From assembly GCA_021163175.1 (NCBI GenBank), contig JAGGXG010000121.1:1-6734 (forward strand): 6,734 nucleotides of DNA, in the 5' to 3' direction. The stretch is from Thermoplasmata archaeon. GTDB lineage: Archaea; Thermoplasmatota; E2; UBA202; JdFR-43. The position numbers and the translations under genes are program-made. Shown piece by piece: positions 1 to 6,292 of the stretch (the stretch's first letter is position 1; the number at the start of each line of letters is the position of its first letter). The notes below the pieces were generated by a model, which was not told where the DNA came from, searched no databases, and saw only the letters and a list, made by a program, of their open reading frames with translations.

Positions 1-17
1 GGATGAAAAATAGATGA

Positions 18-745
18 AAATCTTTTGGTCAAAGACTATATATACATGGAGCTAATGAAAGTGGAATTGAACTGCAGAATTGCGATGAAAATTCAATTGA
101 AAAAAATGAAATAGAGTATTCAGGAGACAATGCTATTTTCATAATAAAATCATGCAATAATAGAATATGCAATAACAAAATCCATGATAATGAAATGGGA
201 GTGCTTGTATTTTCATATTCAAATGGCAACAATATTTCTTCCAATCATGTTTATGATAACCAATTTTATGGAATAAGCATTCAGGGAGGAAGTTATAATG
301 TCGTGGAGGGAAACCATATTCATGGTAACAAAATGTGGTGTGGCATTGCCATTGCAAAATCATGGACGAAATATAATGTCATCAGGAAAAACAACATTTC
401 CGAAAACGAATGCGGAATACATCTCGAAGGCGTTGGAAATATAGTGGAAAGGAATAACATTTACAGGAATGGATATGGAATATATCTTTCAGCATGGCTT
501 TCAAAATGTAAAAGGAATGTAATTACACAAAACAATTTTATTGGCAATATGCAGGATGCAAGCTTCGAAGTTAATTTGCTTTCCTTAAACAAATGGCAGG
601 GCAATTACTGGGACAATTGGAAATCAAAGGTTCCGAAACCAATTTATGGATATGCAATGCAATCATAGAATTTGGAAGATTTGGAATAAGATTTCCATGG
701 ATCAATTTTGACTGGAATCCTGCTTTGCAACCATATGAGATTTAG
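18..745 (+). pseudogene. NosD-like right-handed parallel beta-helix surface protein, broken at both ends
   Basis: The reading frame open from 18 to 668 encodes about seven beta-helix rungs, each with an asparagine-rich turn of the form N-x-I-x-x-N followed by a short strand such as YGISI, CGIAI, CGIHL or YGIYL. This is the pattern of NosD/PbH1-type parallel beta-helix proteins, usually extracytoplasmic in archaea. The first ATG is at 195, but rungs continue in frame upstream to base 18, so 195 is not a natural start. All three forward frames are closed within bases 1-17. At the other end, GCAAT occurs twice in tandem (654-663) and throws the frame into a TAG at 666-668. Removing one copy restores a tail through PWINFDWNPALQPYEI to a TAG at 743-745, a C-terminus I recall from archaeal proteins of this kind. 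The gene converges on the minus-strand operon. I am confident of the fold class and fairly confident that it is a pseudogene; ligand and role are unknown. Confidence 0.8.
654..663 (+). repeat. 5-base tandem duplication (GCAAT x2) causing a frameshift
   Basis: GCAATGCAAT lies inside the beta-helix reading frame. With both copies the frame ends at 666-668. With one copy it reads through Y-A-I-I-E-F-G-R-F-G into a conserved-looking tail ending at 743-745. This is typical of replication slippage. Confidence 0.75.
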
Positions 746-1944
746 AAAAGGTGAATATAAAATAGAATCAATGGTAGGAGCAAAACACCCATGAGATTAC
801 TTCGCCTTACATTCATTTTAAGGCAATTTATTCCAATTAGCGTTGCTACAATGAAAATGGCAAGCCCAATTATGCCTGAAAATATTGTTACCATCGCTAT
901 TATTATGGCAAGTGATAGAATTAGGAGCATCGAATAATTTATTCTGGAAATATTTTTTGCAATGATTTTTCCAATGAACTTTGTTGCATAAAAGGAAAGG
1001 ATCGACGAAAGGAGGAGGGAGGCGAGGATTATAAGGAGGGGCTGCGGCGGCGTGTTATTCCATTTTGATATCAATAAAAAATGCTGTATTGCAATGGCAA
1101 ATCCGCTCCTTGCCTTCAATAAAATGAAGAGAGTTGCTATAACGAAAAAATTTGTGGCTGTGTTTGTGGACGAGAGAATTGCGATGGCATTCCTTTCATT
1201 GCTTTTCCTCCTTGACTCCAGTGCCATTGTCGTTGCTATGGCAGAGCTTACGCCTGGCAGAATGGCGACAAGGCAGCCAGCAAGCACGCCACTCGCTACA
1301 TCAAGGCTTTCTATGCTCTCATCTCTCTCATCGATTTTCTGCTCCGGCAATTCTTCCTTTTTAGCCATGATTATGGTAGATGCTCCAAACAAGCCAGCGA
1401 GAGCAGGAAATATGGAATTTGGAAGGCGTGATATCACAATGCCAAATAACCCAGCAAGCATGAAAATCAGGAAAGCATTTTTTATGTTGCGAGATGTTGC
1501 CACCACAAATACTGAAATTGCAATCAAAATGAATGGCATCGCTTTTTGAACGAAGGTGTAGAAATTTAATGGAGAGCCAATAAAAAATTTGAACGGAAGG
1601 AGAAGCATGAATGATGCAATAACTGAGAGCATACTCGCTTTTGCAGATATCGATATCGCTTCATATCCCAATCCTTTAAGCAGCATTGAGTGGGCAGGAA
1701 GGATAACGAGTGCAGTATCTTCTTCTGGAGCCCCGATGAAAGTCGATGGAATTATATCAAGGAAAGTGTGGGTTATTGCAGCAGATGATATCAAAATGGC
1801 TCCTTTTAAATCATTCAAGAAAGGTAAAGAAAGCAGCATTATTGCAACATTGTTTGTATGGAAGCCTGGAATCAACCCTGTTGCTATTCCAGTTAAAAAG
1901 CCAAGAAATGAAAATGAAATTATGGCAAGCAATTCATTCAACAT
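742..1944 (-). CDS. TctA-like polytopic membrane protein (archaeal DUF112/TctA family)
   Basis: This 400-residue, very hydrophobic protein has roughly ten or more membrane segments. It shows two related signatures in the two halves: GLIPGFHTNN (residues 23-32) and GCLVAILPGVSSA (about 222-235). This fits the internal duplication of the TctA family, whose bacterial members are the large membrane subunit of tripartite tricarboxylate transporters. Other conserved-looking stretches are FIGAPEEDTAL (69-79) and SSTNTATNF (259-267). A charged loop at about 195-215 separates the halves. Bacterial TctA is near 500 residues and works with TctB and a periplasmic TctC; neither partner is visible here, and archaeal stand-alone members are shorter, so the substrate is unknown. 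The ATG at 1942-1944 is preceded by GAGGGAG and overlaps the end of the OB-fold gene by 11 bases. It is the last gene of the block, and its stop overlaps the stop of the repaired convergent beta-helix gene. Confidence 0.85.
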   Translation of the reverse strand: MLNELLAIISFSFLGFLTGIATGLIPGFHTNNVAIMLLSLPFLNDLKGAILISSAAITHTFLDIIPSTFIGAPEEDTALVILPAHSMLLKGLGYEAISISAKASMLSVIASFMLLLPFKFFIGSPLNFYTFVQKAMPFILIAISVFVVATSRNIKNAFLIFMLAGLFGIVISRLPNSIFPALAGLFGASTIIMAKKEELPEQKIDERDESIESLDVASGVLAGCLVAILPGVSSAIATTMALESRRKSNERNAIAILSSTNTATNFFVIATLFILLKARSGFAIAIQHFLLISKWNNTPPQPLLIILASLLLSSILSFYATKFIGKIIAKNISRINYSMLLILSLAIIIAMVTIFSGIIGLAIFIVATLIGINCLKMNVRRSNLMGVLLLPLILFYIHLF

Positions 1945-2500
1945 TTGCTCCCTCTATGTAAAATTCCATTCTGTGGCTGTTGTATCTAAGCCTCCCCTTA
2001 ACAACCACCTTTTGAAATTTTTCAAAACTCGAGTTCTCATAATAAACTTTGATTCTGTATTCATTGTATTCATCGATCAGATAAAAATAGTCTGTGTAGG
2101 AAGCGTAAACATGGCCTACGATGCTGACATTGCAGTCAATGTAATCAATGAAATTTTCAGCAAGATAAGGTAATGTTAGAGTTTCACCATCCCATTTTTT
2201 CAACAATTTTATCTCATTTGCATATATGACAAGCATTCCATTCTTTTCTCCAACGTTCCCTCTGATTTTCACAAAATCTCCATATGAAAAATCCTTTTTC
2301 CATGAATATACATAGCAGGTGTAGTTTCCATTCCTTATTTCGAACATGCTACCAATCTTGTTTATTATTTTTCCCTCCGTTATAATCTCCTTTCCTTCGT
2401 ATTTCCATATGTTACTCAAATCGACATGAGGGGGAGAATACAATTGCGAAACTCCATACAAAAATGCAATTCCCGCTATCGCAAGAATCACATATTTCAT
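1934..2500 (-). CDS. Membrane-anchored protein with two probable OB-fold domains
   Basis: This is a 188-residue protein. Residues 3-20 form a single hydrophobic segment after one lysine, a signal anchor or signal peptide, so the rest probably faces outward. Residues about 26-100 resemble an OB fold of the nucleic-acid-binding (tRNA_anti-like) type: strands around EGKIINKIGSMFEIRNG and YSWKKDFSYGDFVKIRG, with the usual Gly-Asp turn before strand 4, then GMLVIYANEI. Residues about 106-188 repeat the pattern (NVSIVGHVYASYTDYFYLID, then FQKVVVKGRLRY). An exported OB protein could bind oligonucleotides, sugars or protein partners; the sequence does not say which. It starts 51 bases after the phosphatidyltransferase stop, with no clear Shine-Dalgarno site, and its end overlaps the TctA-like start by 11 bases. 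The OB assignment is inference from pattern; the anchor is directly visible. Confidence 0.75.
   Translation of the reverse strand: MKYVILAIAGIAFLYGVSQLYSPPHVDLSNIWKYEGKEIITEGKIINKIGSMFEIRNGNYTCYVYSWKKDFSYGDFVKIRGNVGEKNGMLVIYANEIKLLKKWDGETLTLPYLAENFIDYIDCNVSIVGHVYASYTDYFYLIDEYNEYRIKVYYENSSFEKFQKVVVKGRLRYNSHRMEFYIEGANVE
1948..1954 (-). promoter_or_regulatory. Shine-Dalgarno site for the TctA-like gene
   Basis: GAGGGAG reads on the minus strand three bases before the ATG at 1944, with the GAGG core six bases away. It lies inside the end of the upstream OB-fold gene, consistent with translation of an internal operon gene. Confidence 0.5.
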
Positions 2501-2513
2501 TGAATTATAATGT

Positions 2514-2531
2514 ACGATAAAGTTAAAAATT
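2514..2531 (-). promoter_or_regulatory. Possible internal TATA-type promoter for the OB-fold and TctA-like genes
   Basis: The only sizeable gap in the operon (2501-2551) contains, on the minus strand, an AT-rich stretch with TTTTTAACTTTAT about 15-30 bases before the ATG at 2500. The downstream start lacks a ribosome site, as expected for a short-leader or leaderless transcript. The T run could instead act as a weak archaeal terminator after the phosphatidyltransferase gene. Confidence 0.25.
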
Positions 2532-2551
2532 TTTATCCTCTTACCTCATTC

Positions 2552-3169
2552 CTATTTTTCCCTTTTTTCTATCTCGCCAAGCCATTTTGTTACCAGATAA
2601 AAACGTTGTGTGATGGTGGCTATGCCAGCGAGAATGAAATAAACCATGACCCATTCTATGAGGTAATATCCGTATATGCGCTGGATGAAATATTGAAAAA
2701 TTGGCGCAAAAAATAGAATTGCGAGTCTATCGGCTCTTCCAAGCACGCCAGAATAAACTCTTTTGTAACCGACTGCCTGCGCCTGCGTGCCCATGTAGCT
2801 TACGAGCAGAACAATGGCTATGGCAACGACGCCAATTTTTTTATCGCACCATGGTGAGATTGCAATGCTCCCTATTATCAATGCATCTGAGAATCTGTCG
2901 ATAGTGTGATCTATGAAATCGCCTTTCTTTCCCGCTTTTTTACTCATTCTCGCTATTTTTCCATCTATGGCATCGAGAAAACCATTTAAAATGACTGAAA
3001 TTGAGGAAATGAAAAGGAGGTAATGGTGCCAGTATGAATAATAGAATGAGATGGCTGCAATTAAGGCAAAGATTAGTGATGCATAGGATATTCTATTTGC
3101 TTCCCTTCCAAATTTGGCTGCGATTGGCTCAAGAACTTCATCCACTCTATTTCTAAACTTATCCAACAT
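2552..3169 (-). CDS. CDP-alcohol phosphatidyltransferase, probably archaetidylinositol phosphate synthase
   Basis: This integral membrane enzyme carries the complete CDP-alcohol phosphatidyltransferase signature D-x2-DG-x2-AR-x8-G-x3-D-x3-D. Counting from a TTG start at 3175, the residues are D68, D71, G72, A75, R76, G85, D89 and D93; subtract two for the ATG start used here. The aspartates bind the metal ions and the last is the catalytic base in this family. About six hydrophobic segments fit the usual six-helix core, and the length (205-207) is close to archaeal AIP synthases, which join CDP-archaeol to inositol 1-phosphate to make archaetidylinositol phosphate, a polar-lipid precursor. 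Another head group (glycerol phosphate or serine) cannot be excluded. ATG at 3169 is preferred over TTG at 3175; either start overlaps the adenylate kinase gene, by 11 or 17 bases. Confidence 0.85.
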   Translation of the reverse strand: MLDKFRNRVDEVLEPIAAKFGREANRISYASLIFALIAAISFYYSYWHHYLLFISSISVILNGFLDAIDGKIARMSKKAGKKGDFIDHTIDRFSDALIIGSIAISPWCDKKIGVVAIAIVLLVSYMGTQAQAVGYKRVYSGVLGRADRLAILFFAPIFQYFIQRIYGYYLIEWVMVYFILAGIATITQRFYLVTKWLGEIEKREK

Positions 3170-3680
3170 TTTCAATCAACCACTCCGACCAGTCTATTTT
3201 TCCATAGTTTGGAGGTGGAGCTTGTTTCACAATTTTCTCTATTTCATCTGCAGTTTCGCTAATGCTTTTTTCTGTAACATCTATCTCCCATATTTTTTCA
3301 TGTTTTTCCAGCGCCCTATCCAATATTATGTCCAATGCTTCAGCTTCCAGATTTTCTCTTATTTTTTTCTCATTCCATCCTTTCCTTGCAAGCCTTTTTT
3401 TCAATTCTTCTGGATTGCATCTCAATATTATTACAGCATCAACATCGAGCAAATGACTTAAGTGACCTTCTATGAATATCAGCTCCTTTTCCTTAATTTT
3501 TTTTATATATTCATTCAGTGCATCTTCATCAACTATCTTGCTCTGTCTTTCCTCGTCATATCCAACTACAAATTCATCCGCTATATCATTTATTGAAAGC
3601 ACATCATATCCTCTCTTTTTAAGCTCTTTTGCGACGCTTGTTTTTCCTGTGCCAGGGACGCCAGTTAAAGCAATTTTCAT
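3159..3680 (-). CDS. Fap7/AK6-type archaeal adenylate kinase
   Basis: This is a 173-residue P-loop kinase. The Walker A motif GVPGTGKTS begins at residue 7, right after the first beta strand (MKIALT). A Walker-B-like strand with EGHLSHLL follows at about 67-78, and the LRCNPEELKKRLARKGW segment at about 86-102 is the short LID region typical of AK6. The C-terminal part, with NYGKIDWSEWL, also fits archaeal members, and the length is normal. The family phosphorylates AMP with ATP. In eukaryotes, and by homology in archaea, it acts in late maturation of the small ribosomal subunit through contact with protein uS11. Its ATG overlaps the glyA stop in an ATGA junction, and GGTG five bases before the ATG can serve as ribosome site. 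No key residue appears to be missing. Confidence 0.92.
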   Translation of the reverse strand: MKIALTGVPGTGKTSVAKELKKRGYDVLSINDIADEFVVGYDEERQSKIVDEDALNEYIKKIKEKELIFIEGHLSHLLDVDAVIILRCNPEELKKRLARKGWNEKKIRENLEAEALDIILDRALEKHEKIWEIDVTEKSISETADEIEKIVKQAPPPNYGKIDWSEWLIENVG

Positions 3681-4966
3681 TTCTGCACCAGTTTTATGTA
3701 TTCATACGCATCCTCGCCTTCATAAAAGCAATAGTGTATTTTCCTGTAATTCTTCTTGAATTCCACAACATCTTTTTTGACTTTGGCTGGTTCTTCGCCA
3801 TCGATCAAAACACGCTTGAAGAATTTTGCAATTTCTTCCATTTCCCCTTCTTTCATTCCAAGCCTTGTTAATTCCTGCACTCCCAAGCGAATACCAGATG
3901 GTCGCATTGGATGCTCATCGCCAGGCACCATATTCATATTTGCTATTATGCCAGCTTCTTCCAGCTTTTGTGCAGCCTCCCCTCCTTTTTCTTTTCCCAC
4001 TTTAAACAAAATTTGATGGCTTTCTGTAAATCCATGATTGCGTCCAAGCACATCAAATCCCTGATTATATAGCTCCTCAGCCAATTTTTTGGCATTTCTT
4101 ATGATTTGCTCCGCATATTCCTTTCCGAAAGCAAGATGCTCCGCAAAAGCTATTGCTTTGGCTGCCACATGATGCAAATGATATGAAGATGTTACCCCAG
4201 GAAAAACACCCCAATCAAGATATTTTATATCCTGGCTCTCCCTTGTTTTATTTGCAAGGATAACGCCTCCTTGCGGCCCGGGAAGCGTTTTGTGGGTTGA
4301 GCCGGTCATCACATCTGCTCCCTCTTTCAATGGTTGCTGGAATTTTCCTCCTGCTATCAGGCCGAGAACATGGGCAGCATCGTAAACAACTTTTGCACCA
4401 ACTTCATGGGCTACGTCCGCAAGCTCTTTCAATGGCGTTGGAAATAAAAATACGCTCTGCCCGAATAACGCAAGTTTTGGTTCAACGCTTCTAATCAACT
4501 TCGCCGCCCCATCCACATCTATATTCATCGCTTCGCTATCAAAAGGATATGTATGCAATTCAAGACCACGCAGCCCTGCCGCTCCCCACTTGCCGAAAGA
4601 AATATGTGCGCCATCTGCTGTGTCGAGCACTGTAACCTTGTCGCCTGGTTTAGTCCATGCTTTAAATACTGCCATATTTGCTACTGTGCCAGAAGTTGGG
4701 CGGACATCAGCATATCTGGCATCGAATAAAATTTTGGCAAGTTCTATTGCCTTGCTTTCAACTTCATCAAAGAATTTACATCCCTGATAGTATCTTTTGC
4801 CTGGATTGCCCTCAGCGTATCTTCCATGAAAATCTGTTATCAGCATCTCCTTGCATAATGGCGATAGTATATTTTCGGAAGCAATCATTGGCAAAGCATC
4901 GCCAAACATCCTGTTATTTTCCATAGCCATTTCCCTAACAAATAAAGCTTCTTTCAACCAATCCAT
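3677..4966 (-). CDS. glyA: Serine hydroxymethyltransferase
   Basis: This 429-residue cytoplasmic pyridoxal-phosphate enzyme interconverts serine and glycine while transferring a one-carbon unit to a pterin carrier (tetrahydrofolate or tetrahydromethanopterin; the sequence does not tell which). The fold-type I landmarks are present: IASEN at 28-32, GRYAEGNPGKRYYQG at 48-62, the cofactor-binding DAAH at 196-199, and the Schiff-base lysine K226 in GSTHKTLPGPQGG. The C-terminal domain has MVPGDEHPMRPSGIRLG, which includes the carboxylate-binding arginine region. The length suits archaeal SHMTs. It is the first gene of the minus-strand block, and its TGA overlaps the adenylate kinase ATG by four bases. 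It has no evident Shine-Dalgarno site but has a TATA-like box about 20 bases upstream, so it is probably read from a leaderless or very short-leader transcript. An old transposase fossil ends only 41 bases upstream. Confidence 0.97.
   Translation of the reverse strand: MDWLKEALFVREMAMENNRMFGDALPMIASENILSPLCKEMLITDFHGRYAEGNPGKRYYQGCKFFDEVESKAIELAKILFDARYADVRPTSGTVANMAVFKAWTKPGDKVTVLDTADGAHISFGKWGAAGLRGLELHTYPFDSEAMNIDVDGAAKLIRSVEPKLALFGQSVFLFPTPLKELADVAHEVGAKVVYDAAHVLGLIAGGKFQQPLKEGADVMTGSTHKTLPGPQGGVILANKTRESQDIKYLDWGVFPGVTSSYHLHHVAAKAIAFAEHLAFGKEYAEQIIRNAKKLAEELYNQGFDVLGRNHGFTESHQILFKVGKEKGGEAAQKLEEAGIIANMNMVPGDEHPMRPSGIRLGVQELTRLGMKEGEMEEIAKFFKRVLIDGEEPAKVKKDVVEFKKNYRKIHYCFYEGEDAYEYIKLVQK
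3686..3689 (-). promoter_or_regulatory. Short Shine-Dalgarno site for the adenylate kinase gene
   Basis: GGTG on the minus strand, five bases before the ATG at 3680, matches the anti-Shine-Dalgarno end of archaeal 16S rRNA. It lies within the last codons of glyA and supports this start. Confidence 0.4.
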
Positions 4967-4980
4967 GAATTGAAATATGG

Positions 4981-4994
4981 AAATAAATAAAAAT
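4981..4994 (-). promoter_or_regulatory. TATA-like promoter of the glyA operon
   Basis: On the minus strand, ATTTTTATTTATTT is centred about 22 bases before the glyA ATG. Archaeal TATA boxes sit about 25 bases before the transcript start, which would place the start at or next to the ATG. It lies between the transposase fossil and glyA. Confidence 0.4.
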
Positions 4995-5857
4995 GTGATG
5001 GCTTCTTTCAGACTTCTTTTGAATAAATCATTGCAGTGTAGAAAATATACTTCAATTTTATCTCATGATACATCTTTTCCTTCTTTTCTGCTCTCACACC
5101 CTAAGTTTTCTCTTTACAACGGAATGGGGTATCTCGCTATACCATCTCTTACCATAATCATATTTATCTCTCTTTTTTTATATCCCGATTCATGAAACTC
5201 CTTTGCATATTTCTTTCTTGGATTTTTGCTTCTTGCTGTTGGAGGAGATTTTCTAACCTTTATTTTACCTTCTTTTTTCTTAACGTTTTCTCTGGATTGT
5301 TCTATTAGTTCCCTAAATTTGGCATTATCATGTACTTCTTCATTTGTATACTTATGGCAGTAACCTGCTTGTTTTTATTATCCACTGCTGCATGAACTTT
5401 AATCCATTCTCTCCTTACTTTCCATTTGTGGCGAATTCATTCTCCCTGATTGGTTACCTTTACTCCAGTTGAATCTAATGATATAACAACATCCTTCCTC
5501 TTCTATTCCAATAAAGTTTTCTCCATATCTATTTTAAGTTTGCTTATCCTCATGAAAATAGTTGTATAGTGAGGAATTCCAAATGGAACAAGTTTTGATA
5601 AGCCTATAAGATAACCCTGTAAACCCCCTGTAATCTATATCAAGAAGAATATAAATGTAAGTAAGAAAAGTCATCAAGGAATCTGATGCCAATGGTGCAC
5701 CTTCCTTTCCTCTATTCATTTCATCCAATTCTTTTTTCCAAGTCTCGATGAAATCTAAGGAAATGTATGTCTCTCTCTTCTGACAAGTTTTCTATTATCC
5801 TTATGTTTCTTACCCCTCCTCCTCTTTTTCATATCCCATCCTCAATAAGGGCTGCGA
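4995..5857 (-). mobile_element. Remnant of an IS5-type insertion sequence, ends approximate
   Basis: The transposase fossil implies an insertion sequence a little under 0.9 kb long. Its limits are bounded by the glyA TATA-like box on one side and the promoter of the small secreted protein gene on the other. I could not identify clear terminal inverted repeats or a target duplication; the coordinates given are the space between the two promoters. The open frames on the + strand here are shadows of the old transposase. Confidence 0.5.
5008..5832 (-). pseudogene. Degenerate IS5-type DDE transposase
   Basis: No single frame covers this region, but joining frames gives a nearly complete transposase. 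It starts at an ATG at 5832 (MKKRRRGKKHKDNR) and continues through ETWKKELDEMNRGKEGAP, then LVPFGIPHYTTIFMRISKLK, then VVISLDSTGVK with the first catalytic Asp at 5473-5475. Next come KVHAAVDNKNKQVT with the second Asp at 5380-5382, and YGKRWYSEIPHSVVKRKL with the Glu at 5133-5135. The end is EIKLKYIFYTAMIYSKEV and a TGA at 5008. Lesions seen: a frame change near 5760; one extra base in a five-C run (5624-5628, + strand); TAG at 5503-5505; TGA at 5437-5439, probably from Trp TGG; and frame changes near 5349, 5158 and 5102. The pattern matches IS5-family (DDE_Tnp_1) transposases. It is inactive. Confidence 0.85.
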
Positions 5858-5860
5858 TAA

Positions 5861-5872
5861 ATTTAAATATAA
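5861..5872 (+). promoter_or_regulatory. TATA-like promoter of the small secreted protein gene
   Basis: ATTTAAATATAA is centred about 24 bases before the ATG at 5890. No Shine-Dalgarno site precedes that ATG, so a leaderless transcript is likely. Confidence 0.45.
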
Positions 5873-5889
5873 CTAAAATTTATTTTAAA

Positions 5890-6258
5890 ATGAAGCAAAA
5901 ATGGATAATTTTTGTTATTATTGGATTGTGCATAATTAGTTTATCTTATGAAAATCATGTGACATCAGTAAAACCTGTTTATAAGGGAAGAGCTTTCTGG
6001 GGAATGGTTGTAGCCGAAGCAACAGATGCAAATATTCCAAGCGAGTATGCTGGAGTTTTGATAAATCCAAATATCACTCTTTATGGTCCAAATGTGACAC
6101 TTCTTGTGAAACCATTTATACTTTTCCCATCAACTGTTACAACGAATGGTACTGTAAATCTTCATATGAGGTTTTTCTGGGGAACCACGCAGAAAACGAA
6201 TAATACAGCCCAGCTTGGGGGCTGGGGATACGACATTTCATGGGAATGGGAAGAATGA
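5890..6258 (+). CDS. Small secreted or membrane-anchored protein of unknown function
   Basis: This is a 122-residue protein with a short basic start (MKQK) and a hydrophobic segment at about 5-19, a signal peptide or anchor. The remaining hundred or so residues are rich in Thr, Asn, Val and aromatics. They contain four N-x-T sequons (N61, N68, N86, N104), which fits a glycosylated, beta-rich extracellular domain. The tail GGWGYDISWEWEE is aromatic and acidic. I do not recognise the family. The ATG at 5890 is chosen because it follows a TATA-like box by about 24 bases and begins directly with the signal segment; the same frame is open farther upstream, from 5767, but that part overlaps the transposase fossil. 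It is divergent from glyA and lies between two unrelated decayed transposases; its own frame is intact. Confidence 0.7.
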   Translation: MKQKWIIFVIIGLCIISLSYENHVTSVKPVYKGRAFWGMVVAEATDANIPSEYAGVLINPNITLYGPNVTLLVKPFILFPSTVTTNGTVNLHMRFFWGTTQKTNNTAQLGGWGYDISWEWEE

Positions 6259-6292
6259 ATTAAAGATTATCCTCATTTATTGCAAGAGACCA

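Noticed and set aside
1..745. CRISPR-like or other DNA repeat array, suggested by recurring AAT/AAC-rich motifs.
   Set aside because: The periodicity is at protein level (asparagine turns of beta-helix rungs), with variable DNA and no constant repeat-spacer spacing.
1052..2173. Long + strand open frames of 165 and 194 codons opposite the TctA-like and OB-fold genes.
   Set aside because: They mirror the minus-strand codons of recognisable proteins and show no domain, start signal or coherent composition of their own.
5534..5728. A 64-codon minus-strand open frame starting MDEMNRGKEGAP.
   Set aside because: It is an internal piece of the frameshifted IS5-type transposase, not a separate small gene.
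4995..5857. Terminal inverted repeats of the IS5-type remnant (GGCTTCTTTCAG on one side, GCCCTTATTGAG on the other strand at the far side).
   Set aside because: Only about 7 of 12 positions match without gaps, and no clear target duplication flanks them in this AT-rich DNA; this is within chance.
5767..5889. Upstream extension of the small secreted protein to an ATG at 5767.
   Set aside because: It would run through the transposase fossil and the TATA-like promoter and would bury the signal segment; ATG 5890 fits much better.
6276..6290. A sequence reading GGTCTCTTGCAATAA on the minus strand, similar to the known IS6 terminus GGTTCTGTTGCAA.
   Set aside because: It points the wrong way for the end of an element whose transposase ends at 6293, so it is probably a coincidence.
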